Origin: Phoma sp. XZ068
Taxonomy: Eukaryota; Ascomycota; Dothideomycetes; Pleosporales; Didymellaceae
Length of the DNA stretch: 64,000 nucleotides
Reading direction: 5' to 3'
NCBI GenBank assembly: GCA_004835665.1
Contig: RBKR01000011.1
Location: forward strand, 434,001-498,000
The position numbers and the translations under genes are program-made. This document shows, piece by piece, positions 31,636 to 42,178 of this stretch. Every line of letters starts with the position of its first letter. Position 1 is the first letter of the stretch. A model generated the notes under the pieces. It saw only the letters and a program-made list of their open reading frames with translations. It did not search any database and had not been told where the DNA came from.

Positions 31636-34021
31636 CTAATCTTCACCCCGTCTGGGCTTTATCCCAGTCCACTGCCCATAGTAATTAATCACGCTCGGCC
31701 GCGCGGGAGTCTTGTACCCCGGGTGATCTCTACGGCGCGAAGGACTCCATGCGCGTGTCCGCCGGTCAGCAGGGAATTCTTCCAGCCTGGGGCGGCGCGA
31801 CTCTGCGTAGTTGGCGTAGTGCATGTGGATCTTTGGGCCGTCGTTTGTGTTTCGTTCGGTGTCTTCTTTTGTTATGGCGTCTTCTTTTCTTTCGAGGTCT
31901 TGCTCTCGTCTGGCGTCTTCCTTTCGTCTAGACTTTTCGTTTGCTCTGGCCTTGTCCATGCTTCTGGCCTCTTGCATCAATCTGTCCACCTCCTTTCTGT
32001 CGGTCTTTTCCCTTCTTTCGGCCTGTTCCTTGCTTCTGATGGGCACAGATAATGCATCAGATAATGAACTCTGAGGCTCGTGCAGCCTGTTGATGGCCCA
32101 CCTATCTTGTACGTCTGAACCTTGGCGGAGCCTTTTGCGCTCGTTCTCCATCTGCTTCTTCTCGAGTCTTCGCGCTCTTCGTGCTGCCAAACGCTCTTTC
32201 TGTTGGGCGCGCTTCTCCCTCCTTTCAGCGCTCTCCTTGGCGGCAGCTTCTTTGGCTGCTGCATGACGGACGAGATTTGCTGCAGCCTTTTCGGCTCTTG
32301 CAATGTACGCAGCAATTTTCTCTGGCGCTGCGTGGGATACTGCGAAGCGTGTGTCCTCGCTTTCGAGGCGCTCTGCTGCACTCAGAGGCTGCACATCCTC
32401 CGGTGTGTCCAATATTGCTGAGTGATCGTTTGCAAGACGCGACTCTTCAATTTCGAGGTTTTGCACGTCGCGGGTGAGCGTATCGAGTTCGTCTTGCAGC
32501 TTTGCCTGGTTGTCAACAGCAAGACCTTCCGGCTTATCTTCAACAGCAGCCGTTGAAGAGGCTAAAAGAGACTTTACACGATCACGTTCTTCAGCCTGTA
32601 CTACTAAAATCGACTCCCTGTCAGCTACAGTGGCATCATCAGTATCGGTCCACCACGTCCTTGAAGATCGCTGCCGTAGCTCGCGGTGTAGGTCACCGAC
32701 GAGGTAGAGGCTGCCGGTGAGAGCGATAGGTGCCCAGGGAGCCAACTGGTCTGACAAGTATTTGGCTGTACAAAGGGCCCGTAGTGCACCACTGACGGGG
32801 ACGTGGACACCAGTGATCTGCGGTTCAACGGATTTCGCAATTTCAAGCAGCTCCTTCGGATCCATTGGCTTGACCCAGGGCATGCCATCGACCGGACCAA
32901 AACTGGTGGTAACAACTTTATCTCCTGGCTTGAGCAGTGTGCTGAGGTACTGGTGAGCATCTTTGCCGTCGGTCATGGCGAGGACCCATGTGACAGGCCA
33001 ACCAGCTACAGGCCGGTCTTGAACAGGTGACGAGCCGAACCGTAGGTTATCGCGAACAAAGCCATCCAGTACTGCCGCAGCATCCGGGTTGTGCGCGCCA
33101 TCTACGAGGACGTGATTCTTCTTTTCGTTTGCCCTTCTGAAGACCGGTGTTGCGTGAACCATCTCTTGACGCCCCGGATGACGTCTGCTCACGTTGGACA
33201 ATAACGTCTTCATCAATTCGACGGGCTTCACCTGCGAATCTTCCAATGTCTGCATGACTGCAACGACAGCCAGCTTGAGGTTCTCCAGCTGAAATGGCGC
33301 CATGGTCGCCGTGACACGGTGCCATTTGGCCGCCTCATAAAGCCTGTTGTAGAGCTGAAAGCTGGTGGTAGAGAGACAAGGACCCGCTCCAATCGCCTGT
33401 GCATAGTCTTGTATGACCTTTTGAACATTTTCTTCGTTTGCGGAATTCACAATGTAGGGAACGTCTGGCCTCAAAATACCGGCCTTGTGAGCGGCGATTT
33501 CTGACAGAGTGTTGCCAAGAAAGCCCTCGTGATCTCGAGCAATCTTGGAGATGACAGACACGGCTTGATTGTTGAGAATGTTGGTGGAGTCGAGCTTGCC
33601 GCCCATGCCCACTTCCACAATACCGATCTTGACATTGGCGTCGTTGAAGAGGGTGAAAGCTGTGGCGGTCAGAATCTCGAATGGAGATGCACCAATCTGG
33701 CGGTCCTGGTTGATTTGAAGGAAATGCTTCTCTACCGTCCGGAACTTGGTGTCTTGGACAGGTTTGCCATCGATGGAGATGCAGTCCCATCTAGATGTAT
33801 GAGTGGAAGACTGCAAGACAGCAGGAAGAAACATACCTGTCTACTAGATGAGGAGATGTGAACTTGCCCACCTTGACGTTCCTCCCTACCAGCATGGATG
33901 AGGCATATTGGCAGATGGAGCCTTTGCCATTGGTGCCGGCCACATGGATGGACCTCCACGGGAAGGTGACATTGTTCAAGAGGGCGGCAATGCGTTCTAG
34001 TCCTGGCTGGATCTTGGCCAT
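31636..34021 (-). CDS. FOL3: dihydrofolate synthase (Mur-ligase family) with long charged C-terminal extension
   Basis: Two exons (33837-34021, 31636-33790; 46-nt intron) give 779 residues. Residues 1-~435 form the enzyme: GLERIAALLNN, the P-loop HVAGTNGKGSICQYASSML, FTSPHLVDRWDCI across the splice site, ASPFEILTATAF, VEVGMGGKLDSTN, VLVDGAHNPDAAAVLDGF and ALTGSLYLVGDLHRE. It joins glutamate to dihydropteroate in folate synthesis. Lack of a presequence and the overall order favour Fol3 over the polyglutamate synthase Met7. Residues ~436-779 are an extra tail: acidic at first, then a Lys/Arg/Glu/Ala coiled-coil-like region, then an Arg-rich end closing VINYYGQWTGIKPRRGED. Yeast Fol3 ends where the tail begins. 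No splice signal or stop at the junction was found that would separate two genes. Confidence 0.9.
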
Positions 34022-34516
34022 TGAGCCTCGTCAGGATGCCATAGGCAACAAAGCAGGCAGCGTTGATGCAACTGGTGGAGTCGCCGCGGCGATTGGATAC
34101 AGAGATGTCAAAAGCTCATCCAGGCCGAATCAGGCAACTACGTCTTGGCAGGCGCGCGTGAGTCGTCGGCCGCATGTGGCCACTGCGAGCCTTGCAACGA
34201 GGCACTCCTGGACGAGGGGCATATTAGCAGCGGTGGAGCGATAACTGAGCGCGCCCCTTTCCACAACTCCATAGACGCGGTGATCTACAAACACTCCCGT
34301 CGCGGTTGTCACAGTGCTGCATGCAGCCGCAGAGGTCGGGGATCCAGCCTCATTTCTACCTTTAGCGCGGTTAGGCCAGGAACGCTCGCTCCATCGCTCC
34401 CCGTCGTCACCTCCGCTGTCCATCACCAGCATCTCCGCCCGCTGCCCGCCCGCCTTGCCCGCCCTCCCCGCTCTCCACTCACCTATCCACTCACTTGTGC
34501 CGGCGACAGACGCGCG
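34022..34516. promoter_or_regulatory. divergent promoter region, FOL3 / orphan gene
   Basis: 495 bp between the two starts. The orphan's frame stays open upstream to 34145, but that part lacks biased composition and looks like leader sequence. The last ~150 bp are CCCGC- and CTCC-rich. Confidence 0.45.
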
Positions 34517-36157
34517 ATGGGCATCCCGCTCGGCTGGAACATTGTGCGCGACGAGGCAAAGGAGGACGTGCTGCGCGCCGACGTGACGGGGTCGCGATCG
34601 CCCATCCGGCGGCGCGAGCGAGCGCGAGGGAGCAGAGCCGCGAGGCACCTGGACGCCTTTGCGACCGACGCCCTGGTCGCCGGCCACGGCTCGCGCTTCG
34701 CCAGCATCTTCGAGCACGCGCCGCGCCTCTCTCACGCGCGCACCCAGCTGCCACCCGCCCCGCCTGTGCCCGAGCTGCGCGAGCGCGATGGCGACGGCGA
34801 CGAGCTGCGCCCGCGCTCGCCCCGCATGGCCGAGGGGCCCCCCGACAGCGACCGCCCGCTGCCAGCGCTGACGCCGGGCTTTGCCCCCGCCGGGCCGCCG
34901 TCGCCGTCGCGGTATGCAGAGGCAGAGGCCATGGCCCGCCTGTCTGGCGACGCCGACGAACGCGCCCGTCTGCTCGCTGCACGCCGCGAGCGCAGAGCAG
35001 CCGAAGACGGCGACTGGACCGGCCTGACCATGACCACGGGCGCGCGCCTGCGCAGCCTGCCGCCACGGGGCCCCCCCAGGCCCGCCAGCGGCCGCCGCAT
35101 AGAGCTCGACGACTTCATCGACGGCGCGCCGCCGCCTCTCCCCGGCCGCATTCTGCCCTGGAACACTGGCCGACGCCACGCGCCCTACGCCAGGCCCGCT
35201 CGACGCAGCGACAACCCCTACGCCTCCGACGACGACGCCCCCAGCACCACCGACGCCGTCTCCCACCCGCCCCTCCGCCGCGTTGGCCACCGCAGGATTG
35301 CCGACGGCCCGCTGCCCTCGTCCTCGCTCCGCGAGTCGTGGTCCCCCGTCGCCATCTTCGACGGGCTCGGCGACCGCGAGCGCAGCAACAGCGTGTCCAG
35401 CACCTCCTCGAACCTCCCCTGGCAGACGTTCCTCAGCACCGTAGTCCCGGACCCCGTCGCCCCCACCGCCGAGTCCTCCTTCGCCTCCGCCGCCGCAAGC
35501 GCCTCCTTCACAGCCTCGAGCAGCAGAGCCAGTAGTAGCAACTCCAACTCGACCGCGAGCGAGCGCACAAACCTCACGGTCCCCTCCCGCCGCGCCAGTC
35601 CCGGCGCTGCACGAAGGCGTGGGGAGGAGATGAGCGAGAGCTTCGCCCGCGCCTGCGAGTCCTCAGACGAGGGCGACTCGACCGCCTCCGACACGGAAGA
35701 CGAAGCTGCAGCCAACCCCCTTTCGCGCCGCCGCATGCGCCCCAGCTACTTTGCAGACGAGCCGCCGAGCCCGCGACACTACGGCAGGAGCGTCATGGAC
35801 ACGGGCGGCGATGCGAGGCGCTACGTGCGCTCATACTACGCCGACCCAACCTCCCACGGCGCCCTGTACGAGCTTGAGGGGCCGCGCGACGCGCAGGTTG
35901 AAGGGTTAGTCGACGGGCCGATCGATGGCCCCACAGATGAACCCCACGAGCAAGACAGTTTCGCGACCGTAGACGACGACGCGCCGCCGAGCACCAGTCC
36001 TGCGAGCCCACTGGACCAGGAGCTGCGCGATGCGCGGTCGCTGCTCGAGCGGCTCACGCGCCGCGGCGACGTAGGCGACGATTTCTGGGCCAGTGTTGGA
36101 CTGACGCGCAGTTTCGCAGACGGCGTCGAGCGCGTCCAGGAACGAGGTCGCTTCTAG
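34517..36157 (+). CDS. uncharacterised disordered Arg/Ser/Pro-rich protein
   Basis: Single exon, 546 residues from MGIPLGWNIVRDEAKEDVLR, the most natural start; an upstream in-frame Met at 34145 would add 124 unlikely residues. I recognise no domain. The N-terminus carries SRSPIRRRERARG, the middle is Pro/Ser/Ala-rich with many acidic phosphorylation-like sites (SDNPYASDDDAPS, ESSDEGDSTASDTEDE). A C-terminal segment (LDQELRDARSLLERLTRR, DDFWASVGLTRSF) looks like an amphipathic helix followed by a short conserved-looking motif. GC content is far above the neighbours, which also opens long false frames on both strands. It could be a regulatory or scaffold protein; no function is assigned. Confidence 0.7.
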   Translation: MGIPLGWNIVRDEAKEDVLRADVTGSRSPIRRRERARGSRAARHLDAFATDALVAGHGSRFASIFEHAPRLSHARTQLPPAPPVPELRERDGDGDELRPRSPRMAEGPPDSDRPLPALTPGFAPAGPPSPSRYAEAEAMARLSGDADERARLLAARRERRAAEDGDWTGLTMTTGARLRSLPPRGPPRPASGRRIELDDFIDGAPPPLPGRILPWNTGRRHAPYARPARRSDNPYASDDDAPSTTDAVSHPPLRRVGHRRIADGPLPSSSLRESWSPVAIFDGLGDRERSNSVSSTSSNLPWQTFLSTVVPDPVAPTAESSFASAAASASFTASSSRASSSNSNSTASERTNLTVPSRRASPGAARRRGEEMSESFARACESSDEGDSTASDTEDEAAANPLSRRRMRPSYFADEPPSPRHYGRSVMDTGGDARRYVRSYYADPTSHGALYELEGPRDAQVEGLVDGPIDGPTDEPHEQDSFATVDDDAPPSTSPASPLDQELRDARSLLERLTRRGDVGDDFWASVGLTRSFADGVERVQERGRF

Positions 36158-36793
36158 GGACTCACCACCTTCTTCCTCCTCTGCCGCGTCTGGCACAGCC
36201 TCAAAACGTCCTTTCTATTCGGGTGACAGGTGCGCCGGCCGGGCTTGTTGCGTGTATTTCTCCTGTCTCGATGCAAGCGTTTCGTATTGCCTATCTTCAT
36301 CTTCATTCATGTTTGTTCTTGAGCGTTTGGGTCTCGGCGTTTGGAAATTTGTTTGCTGGGCTTTGTCGGGCACACACCGACTGCTCGTTCTACGAAAAAT
36401 CACGGTAAAAAAGATATACGGGTATTATGATCAATGGGGCCTTCGGCGGCAGGCAGTAACAGAGGCTGTAAGGAAAGCAAGGCCTCTGGGATGGATGCAG
36501 GGTTGGTAGGGATATTTGTAGACTTTAAAAGTTGAGCACGCTTGTGCTACCTACCATTGAACGTCTCTATCTTGACTTGTATTTCGCGTGATTTGAATGT
36601 CGTAGTAAACGTGGAGACTGCGCTGTGAAGTAATGTCAAGAGACAGCCCTGACCAAATACCTTTCCCTCGTCATACAATCTCCAGATACCTCTGCTGTCA
36701 CACATCTCCACCGCACCTCCCCAACTCCCCTCAGCAAAACATAAAGATCCCACTTAAAGCAAAAAGAACTTAAAGCAAAAAGAGCAAAAAAAG
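36158..36793. other. intergenic between orphan gene and tRNA
   Basis: Contains the 3' flank of the orphan gene. A/T-rich stretches with AAAAG runs sit just before the tRNA 3' end, and on the minus strand these read as T runs suitable for RNA polymerase III termination. No gene is supported. Confidence 0.45.
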
Positions 36794-36883
36794 CATCTCC
36801 GGCGGGGCTCGAACCCGCAGCCTTTGGATACCCGGTTGTAAAGGTGGTAGAAGTCCAACGCGCTACCATTGCGCCACGGAGAC
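36794..36883 (-). tRNA. tRNA-Arg(UCU) with 18-nt intron
   Basis: The minus strand folds as a complete cloverleaf. The acceptor stem is GTCTCCG with CGGAGAT (first pair G-U). The D stem is GCGC/GCGC around AATGGTA. The anticodon stem is TTGGA/TCCAA with anticodon TCT at 34-36, and the T arm is GCGGG-TTCGAGC-CCCGC. An 18-nt intron (CCACCTTTACAACCGGGT) follows position 37, the canonical site. The discriminator is G, as for Arg. A box (TGGCGCAATGG) and B box (GGTTCGAGCCC) are intact. A T run occurs shortly downstream (36781-36790 read in reverse). Confidence 0.93.
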
Positions 36884-37206
36884 CGAAGAGGATTGTAAGA
36901 ACTTCTGACAAATCTGTGAGTTGCAAGATTTATATATCAAACAATAAGCCGCGCATGGAGAGGCTGAGCTGCGATGGGGATGTGAGAGGGCGAATTTTGA
37001 TGAGCTGGTGGGGGCCACGTCATAATTAGCGCGTTGTTGGGGTGGAGGATGGTGGTCTGTGCAGTTCATTTATGGCTGGCGTGAACGCATGTAAGCGTGT
37101 ATTATGTCCTTTTGCTCCTTTAGTTTTCCAATCTTTGCACACTTCGTTCGTACATGCTGTTGTAGATCGTGTGCTTCCATATATACCTAGCCCTCCCGCA
37201 TCATCA
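36884..37206. other. intergenic
   Basis: The upstream side of the tRNA gene and the 3' flank of the cap-binding-protein gene, both on the minus strand. Nothing further is seen. Confidence 0.45.
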
Positions 37207-38755
37207 CTACGAGGTGTTTGCTACACCGCGAATATTAATGCCGCCTCCGCCGTTTGAGCCAGCGCCCCGGATGTTGATGCCCTCGGTCTCTCTGGAGATG
37301 CGGTCGGCCAGTCCACGCCGAGGCTTGGGTTCGTCAAACTCGTAGTCCCGGGGTATGCTGTCGTCGCCCTTCAGACGTCCATATCCATCATCTTCGCCAT
37401 TACGTGTTATGCGACTTGCGAGCGACCGCGGCCGGGGCTCATCATCGCCGTCGCGCGTAATGCGACTAGCCAGCGAGTTCACAGGCCTGCCGTCCTTGGT
37501 CATGCGGGAGAGCAGCGAACCACCCGACCCGGCGTCTGAGCGGCGGTGGTTGCCCATAGGGGATGTCTCAACGTTATACATGTCTTTCTGCCAGCGACCA
37601 GCTTCGGACTTCCCACCTCGTTCTCCGTAGTTTGCGCGGTCGTGGGTCCATCTTTCGGCGCTGGGTTCGCGGCGGCGGCGTGCATTACGGCTGCGGCTTC
37701 GGCTGCGGTAGCGAGTGCGCACGTTGCTGCTGTCCTCCGCGAAGCCAAACCGGCCGTCGCCTTCATCATTGGATGCGGGAGAGGCACTGCGGCCTCGAAG
37801 TCTGCCGTGCCGCGGTTCACTGGATGAGGTTAGTTTGGTGTTTCAATGACAGGTATGGAGTCTATTGTACCCATCCCCACCAGGTCGGTAGGAGTCGACG
37901 TCGGCATTGAGTCTGCCGGAGTCTCTAGGTTTCCTGTCCCGCCCGTCACGGCGATCGCGGCCGTTTCGGTCGTTGCGAGGGTAGTTGTTCCTCCGCCTCT
38001 CAACTCCAGAATCTTCGTCCATTGACAAGTCTCCACTGCGGCTGCTCAAGTTAGCATGATAGGGTGGAAGGCCGCGTTCAATGCCTACCTTCTTCTCCTT
38101 CGATTCCTCGAACCCTGGTCTTCGTCGCCGTAATCAAGCAGATCCCTCTTCGGCGGCTGACGGCGACGCGGCTCCCTTTGAGTGTTCCCCCTTACATCTG
38201 GGTTGCGCTGGTAGTAGTTGCTGCGATTGGCGGCGCCCTTGGGTTTCTGGTCGCTGGCGTTTGCCTCTCGTATTGTCAAGGCACTGTCTGCCTTCTTCGA
38301 GTAGGGTTTCGCCGGCCGAGGTGTTTGCGCGGCAATTGAGTTTGGGTTCGTGTCGGGGTGTGTGAAGGCGGTGAGCGCCAGGCCGGCATCCTCGGTGCTG
38401 TAGAACTCGAGATTCACTGAGGAGTCGTTGACCCAACGAAGCTGCTTGACACGCGGTTCAGAGCCGAGCACCTCCATAGCGTAGTACAGAGGGTCGTTTG
38501 GGTCGAAATCGCTCACGCCCTGCAAGTTCAGGTATTCAGGCCATGCCTTCTGCGGCTGGAGATCTTCAAAGTATGCTGCTGGTACCGAATCGCCTTGTGT
38601 AGTCGGTTCTGGCTGCTGCGCTTGTGTTAGACCGAGAAGAGTGCGACGCGCCGGGCGCGACCTACTTGCTGCTGCTGGGGCTGCGCGCTTGTCTGAACAC
38701 CTGCACCGACATCGATGTCGATGTCGTATGCAACGTCGCCCATTTCAACATCCAT
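37207..38755 (-). CDS. nuclear cap-binding protein subunit 3 (NCBP3/DUF2414) homologue
   Basis: Four exons (38666-38755, 38089-38615, 37871-38041, 37207-37819) give 466 residues. The family core is in exon 2: DPNDPLYYAMEVLGSEPRVK then QLRWVNDSSVNLEFYSTEDA and GLALTAFTH, a degenerate RRM-like fold typical of NCBP3. The rest is very basic and Arg/Ser/Asp-rich (RRRRNRSG, RSRSRSRNARRRR), with three or four repeats of a SLASRITRDG/SLLSRMTKDG motif and a C-terminus GINIRGVANTS. Animal NCBP3 joins NCBP1 in an alternative cap-binding complex linked to mRNA export. The start MDVEMGD was chosen because the upstream sequence lacks bias. The second intron offers two acceptors 3 nt apart (TTGAG and CAG), which would add or drop one Ser. 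Confidence 0.82.
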
Positions 38756-39011
38756 GTTGGCGGTGGTAGGATTGTGTGGCGTGGATTCAATGGACAGGGC
38801 GCGGGGTGAGAGGTGGCTCTGGTTCGCGAGCGACCGATGGATGGTGCAGCCGACAGGCTTCCAGGGTACAGGCAGTAGCGCAATCACGTAAGCCCTGACG
38901 GCAAGTTTATCGTCCACGGCAATATACACACTACTCGTTTGCATGATCTCAATATTTGTTTGCACTGTCTAAATACCATCAAACGGACAAGTTGCTGCCT
39001 GCTCTGACCGC

Positions 39012-40675
39012 TCAAGCATTCTCTTCCAAGGTAAAGGTGCCGGTCTTTGTAATCAGATACTCGTTCACAGCCACATCCTTTCCAGATTCCTTTCCATATC
39101 CACTCTGCTTGATGCCTCCGAACGGTGACTCGGCGGCCGATGAGTTGCCTGTGTTTATTAGCTCTCTTAACCTTGAATGCACCGCTGCTTCCAACTATCT
39201 TACCAGTGTTCAGACCGATCATACCAGCCTCGAGGCTCTCAAACAGCCTCCACATGCGATCTACATTCTTGGTGAATAGATAGGATGCAAGACCCATGGA
39301 TGTGTCGTTTGCCTTCTTCACCGCCTCCTCTTCTGTCTCGAACTTGATAAACGTGCAGATCGGCGAGAAAACCTCCTCATTCGCGATGTCCATATCGGGT
39401 GTTACACCAGTGATGACAGTCGGCTCGAAAAAGTATCCGCCATTCTTTTCGATCTTATTGCCGCCCTTGTGGATCTTTGCACCCTTCTTCTTCGCATCCT
39501 CGACCAATTCCAGTGCTTTCTGCGCACCACGTGGCGTTGTTACTGGGCCCATGGTGGTCTTGTCATCTGAGCCGTGGCCAACGACGATCTTGTCTGTCTC
39601 CGCATTCCACCTCTCGAGGAACTTGTCGAAGATGCCGGATTGGACGTAGATTCGATTCGCTGTGATACAGGCTTGACCAGCGTGACGGTACTTGAGTGCA
39701 AAGATCTGAGACATTGCCTGTTCAATGTTCGCATCGTCGAAGATCAGCACTGGACAGTTTCCTCCCAGCTCCAGCGTCACCTTCTTCAGATTGTCCGCGC
39801 AGATCTTTGCAACCAGCTTTCCAACCCTGGTCGATCCAGTGAATGTGACCTTAGCAATGAGCGGATGGCGACAGAGTGCTTCACTCAGCTCAGGTGTTTT
39901 GTCAAGATCTGTGGTCAGCACGTTCAGTGCTCCCTTAGGGAAGCCGGCCTTGAGTGCAAGATGGGCCAATGCTAAAACAGTGATGGGTGTTTCTGGACTA
40001 GGCTTAACGATCATGGTGCAGCCTGCGGCGAGAGCTGCGCCAGCCTTTCGCAGAATCATAGCAATTGGAAAGTTCCATGGGACGAGTGCTGCAGCGACAC
40101 CCGCCGGCTGCTTAATCGTGAACACACGGCGGTTCGACAATGCGGGTGTAAAGACGCTGCCCTGGATCCGCTCTGCCTCTCCAGCAAACCACCATGTGAA
40201 GCCAGTCGAGTAATCAATCTCGCCATACGCCTCGGAGCGAGGCTTTCCTGTTTCGTAGACAAGAATGGTAGCAATATCCTCCTTGTTCTCGCGGATCAGC
40301 TGGTCCCACTTGTACAGGAACTGTGCTCTTTGGCGCGGGCTGATCTTCTTGTACTCGAGGAAAGCTTCGTGAGAGTTCTGCACGGCGGCATCGACGTCAG
40401 ATGCATCGTTTGTGGGACATGCTGTCCACCCCTTTCCGGTACCAGGGTCTGTGATCCTGTGAGTTCAGATGCTGATGAGAGTTCAGAAGAGTAACCAACC
40501 GACGACTTCGAATGTCTTGCCAGACTTTGCATTCACCCACTCGCCACCAACACACGACTGATTGTGAAGAAGCTCAGGGTTTTTGAGCTGTTGCTTGTCA
40601 GCCAAAGACTACCGGAGAAACACCCGCGTTCATGCTGACCTTGAATGGAAGCTCGTACTTCTGCGCTGAACCCAT
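39012..40675 (-). CDS. UGA2: succinate-semialdehyde dehydrogenase (NADP+), GABA shunt
   Basis: Four exons (40640-40675, 40500-40587, 39204-40448, 39012-39148) give 501 residues, the normal length. Exon 1 is only 36 nt (MGSAQKYELPFK). The aldehyde dehydrogenase core has VPWNFPIAMILRKAGAALAA, KVTFTGSTRVGKLVA, the catalytic Glu in VTLELGGN, the catalytic Cys in GQACITANRIYV, and EEVFSPICTFIKFETEEEA. The C-terminus FGGIKQSGYGKESGK marks the GabD/Uga2 branch. It oxidises succinic semialdehyde to succinate in GABA and glutamate degradation. The gene is divergent from an SDR gene across 502 bp. A related semialdehyde or lactaldehyde dehydrogenase cannot be excluded. Confidence 0.93.
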
Positions 40676-41177
40676 TTTGCTTGTGCTCGGAGTGCGAAAT
40701 CTCTGGAATTCCAACGACAACGAAGAATCTGCGCAGAACTACAGGATTCGACCGGAACAAGCTCACCCTTTTGTGGTTTCAGGGATCAATGATTCTATCT
40801 GTCAACCCCCACCTACACTCCATATAGCCGACACGCCGATGACCAATGAGCGTATATCTACGCCGATCACCACCGCTCCACGACAGACGTCAGCGCACCG
40901 CATTGTTACCCCTCATCATGCTTCCTTACTCCGCAATACGGCTTTGACTCGGTAACGCCATGATTGGTACATTTGAAGAATGCAATGCTCTTGTGAGGTG
41001 GGTAATAGCGGAGAGAAGCCCGTTACCCTGAATGAGCTCGGTTACTTGATCGTCACTCCTGCCATCCGGTACTCAAAACGTAACAATCACAACAACAACC
41101 CCAATATCCAGTAGCTCATACTCTGCTTGCATTACTTGCACACCTCCTTCATAGATCCCACGCACAACACTCTCACA
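40676..41177. promoter_or_regulatory. divergent promoter region, SSADH / SDR
   Basis: 502 bp between two start codons that point away from each other. The centre is AT-rich with several CCACCGCTCC-like patches. I claim no specific factor site. Confidence 0.5.
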
Positions 41178-42034
41178 ATGGGCAGACTCGACGGCAAAGT
41201 CGCAATCGTGACCGGTACCTGCTCTCCCACCCCTCCACACACACCCAGCAGCTAATACTATACCAGGCGCAGGCTCAGGCTTCGGCGCCGGCATAGCCCT
41301 CCGCTACGCCGCCGAGGGTTGCAAGGTCCTCGTCTGTGACATTAACGAGCAGGGCGCCCAGGCCACCGCCGCCAAAGACGCCAATAACCTCTCTGCATTC
41401 AAGATGGACGTGACGAAGCGTGCAGACTGGGAAGCCACCTTGTCCGCAGTAAAGGAAAAGTTTGGGCGCTGCGATATTCTGATTAACAACGCGGGGTGGA
41501 GCTATGTGAACAAGCCGACGGTAGATGTGACCGACGAGGAGTTTGAGAGGGTGTTTGATGTGAATGTCAAGGGTGTTTACTTGGGGTGTCAGGCGTGGGT
41601 GAACCAGGCCGTTGAGAGGAAGGAAGGTGGCGTGATTATCAACATTGCGAGTGTGGGAGCCACGCGACCAAGACCCGGGTTGGTGTGGTATAATGCGTCC
41701 AAGGGCGCAGTGTGGAATGTGAGTAGATTGTTTTGATGGTGAGAGTGTGTGTGCTGATACTTGACAGGCAACGAAAGGTCTCGCAGCTGAATATGGAGCG
41801 CACCAGATCCGGGTAAACTCTATCTGTCCGCTCATCACTGGAACAGGCCTCTTCTCTGCGTTTTCCGGGATGGAGGATACGCCTGAGAACCGCACGAAAT
41901 TCATTGGGAACGTGCCGATGGGCAGGATTGGCGAGGTCGAGGATGTTGTGAATGCCTGTGTCTTCATGGCGAGCGATGAAGCCAAGTTCATCACGGGTGT
42001 TAACCTCGAGGTCGATGGTGGGCGATGCATATGA
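41178..42034 (+). CDS. short-chain dehydrogenase/reductase, FabG-like
   Basis: Three exons (41178-41214, 41267-41718, 41768-42034) give 251 residues, a classical SDR. The NAD(P) fold is IVTGAGSGFGAGIALRYA, interrupted by intron 1 right after VTG. Other landmarks are DVTKRADW, DILINNAGWSY, and the active-site Ser in INIASVGATRPRPGLVW. The catalytic Tyr-Lys lies in YNASKGAVWNATKGLA (spliced at N/A), and GGRCI is the C-terminus. CDINEQG after strand 2 (Asp) favours NAD over NADP. The substrate is unknown; close fungal homologues are named 3-oxoacyl-ACP reductase or glucose dehydrogenase only by homology. Confidence 0.9.
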
Positions 42035-42178
42035 AAACGCTCTAGCAAACTTCGATTCAGAAGGAGCTACAAGAGTATCACGAGAAGCTTTAGCATCGCA
42101 TTTAGACCTAAGGGATTAGTGGTTGTGAAAGCTTATATCCACCTTAACATCGAGGATCAAACTCGCCTTCTTGCACCT

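Noticed and set aside
34130..35290. 386-residue open frame antisense to the GC-rich orphan gene
   Set aside because: Gly/Ala/Arg/Val-rich shadow of a GC-rich coding strand. It has no domain, and the sense frame has a natural start and biased but structured composition.
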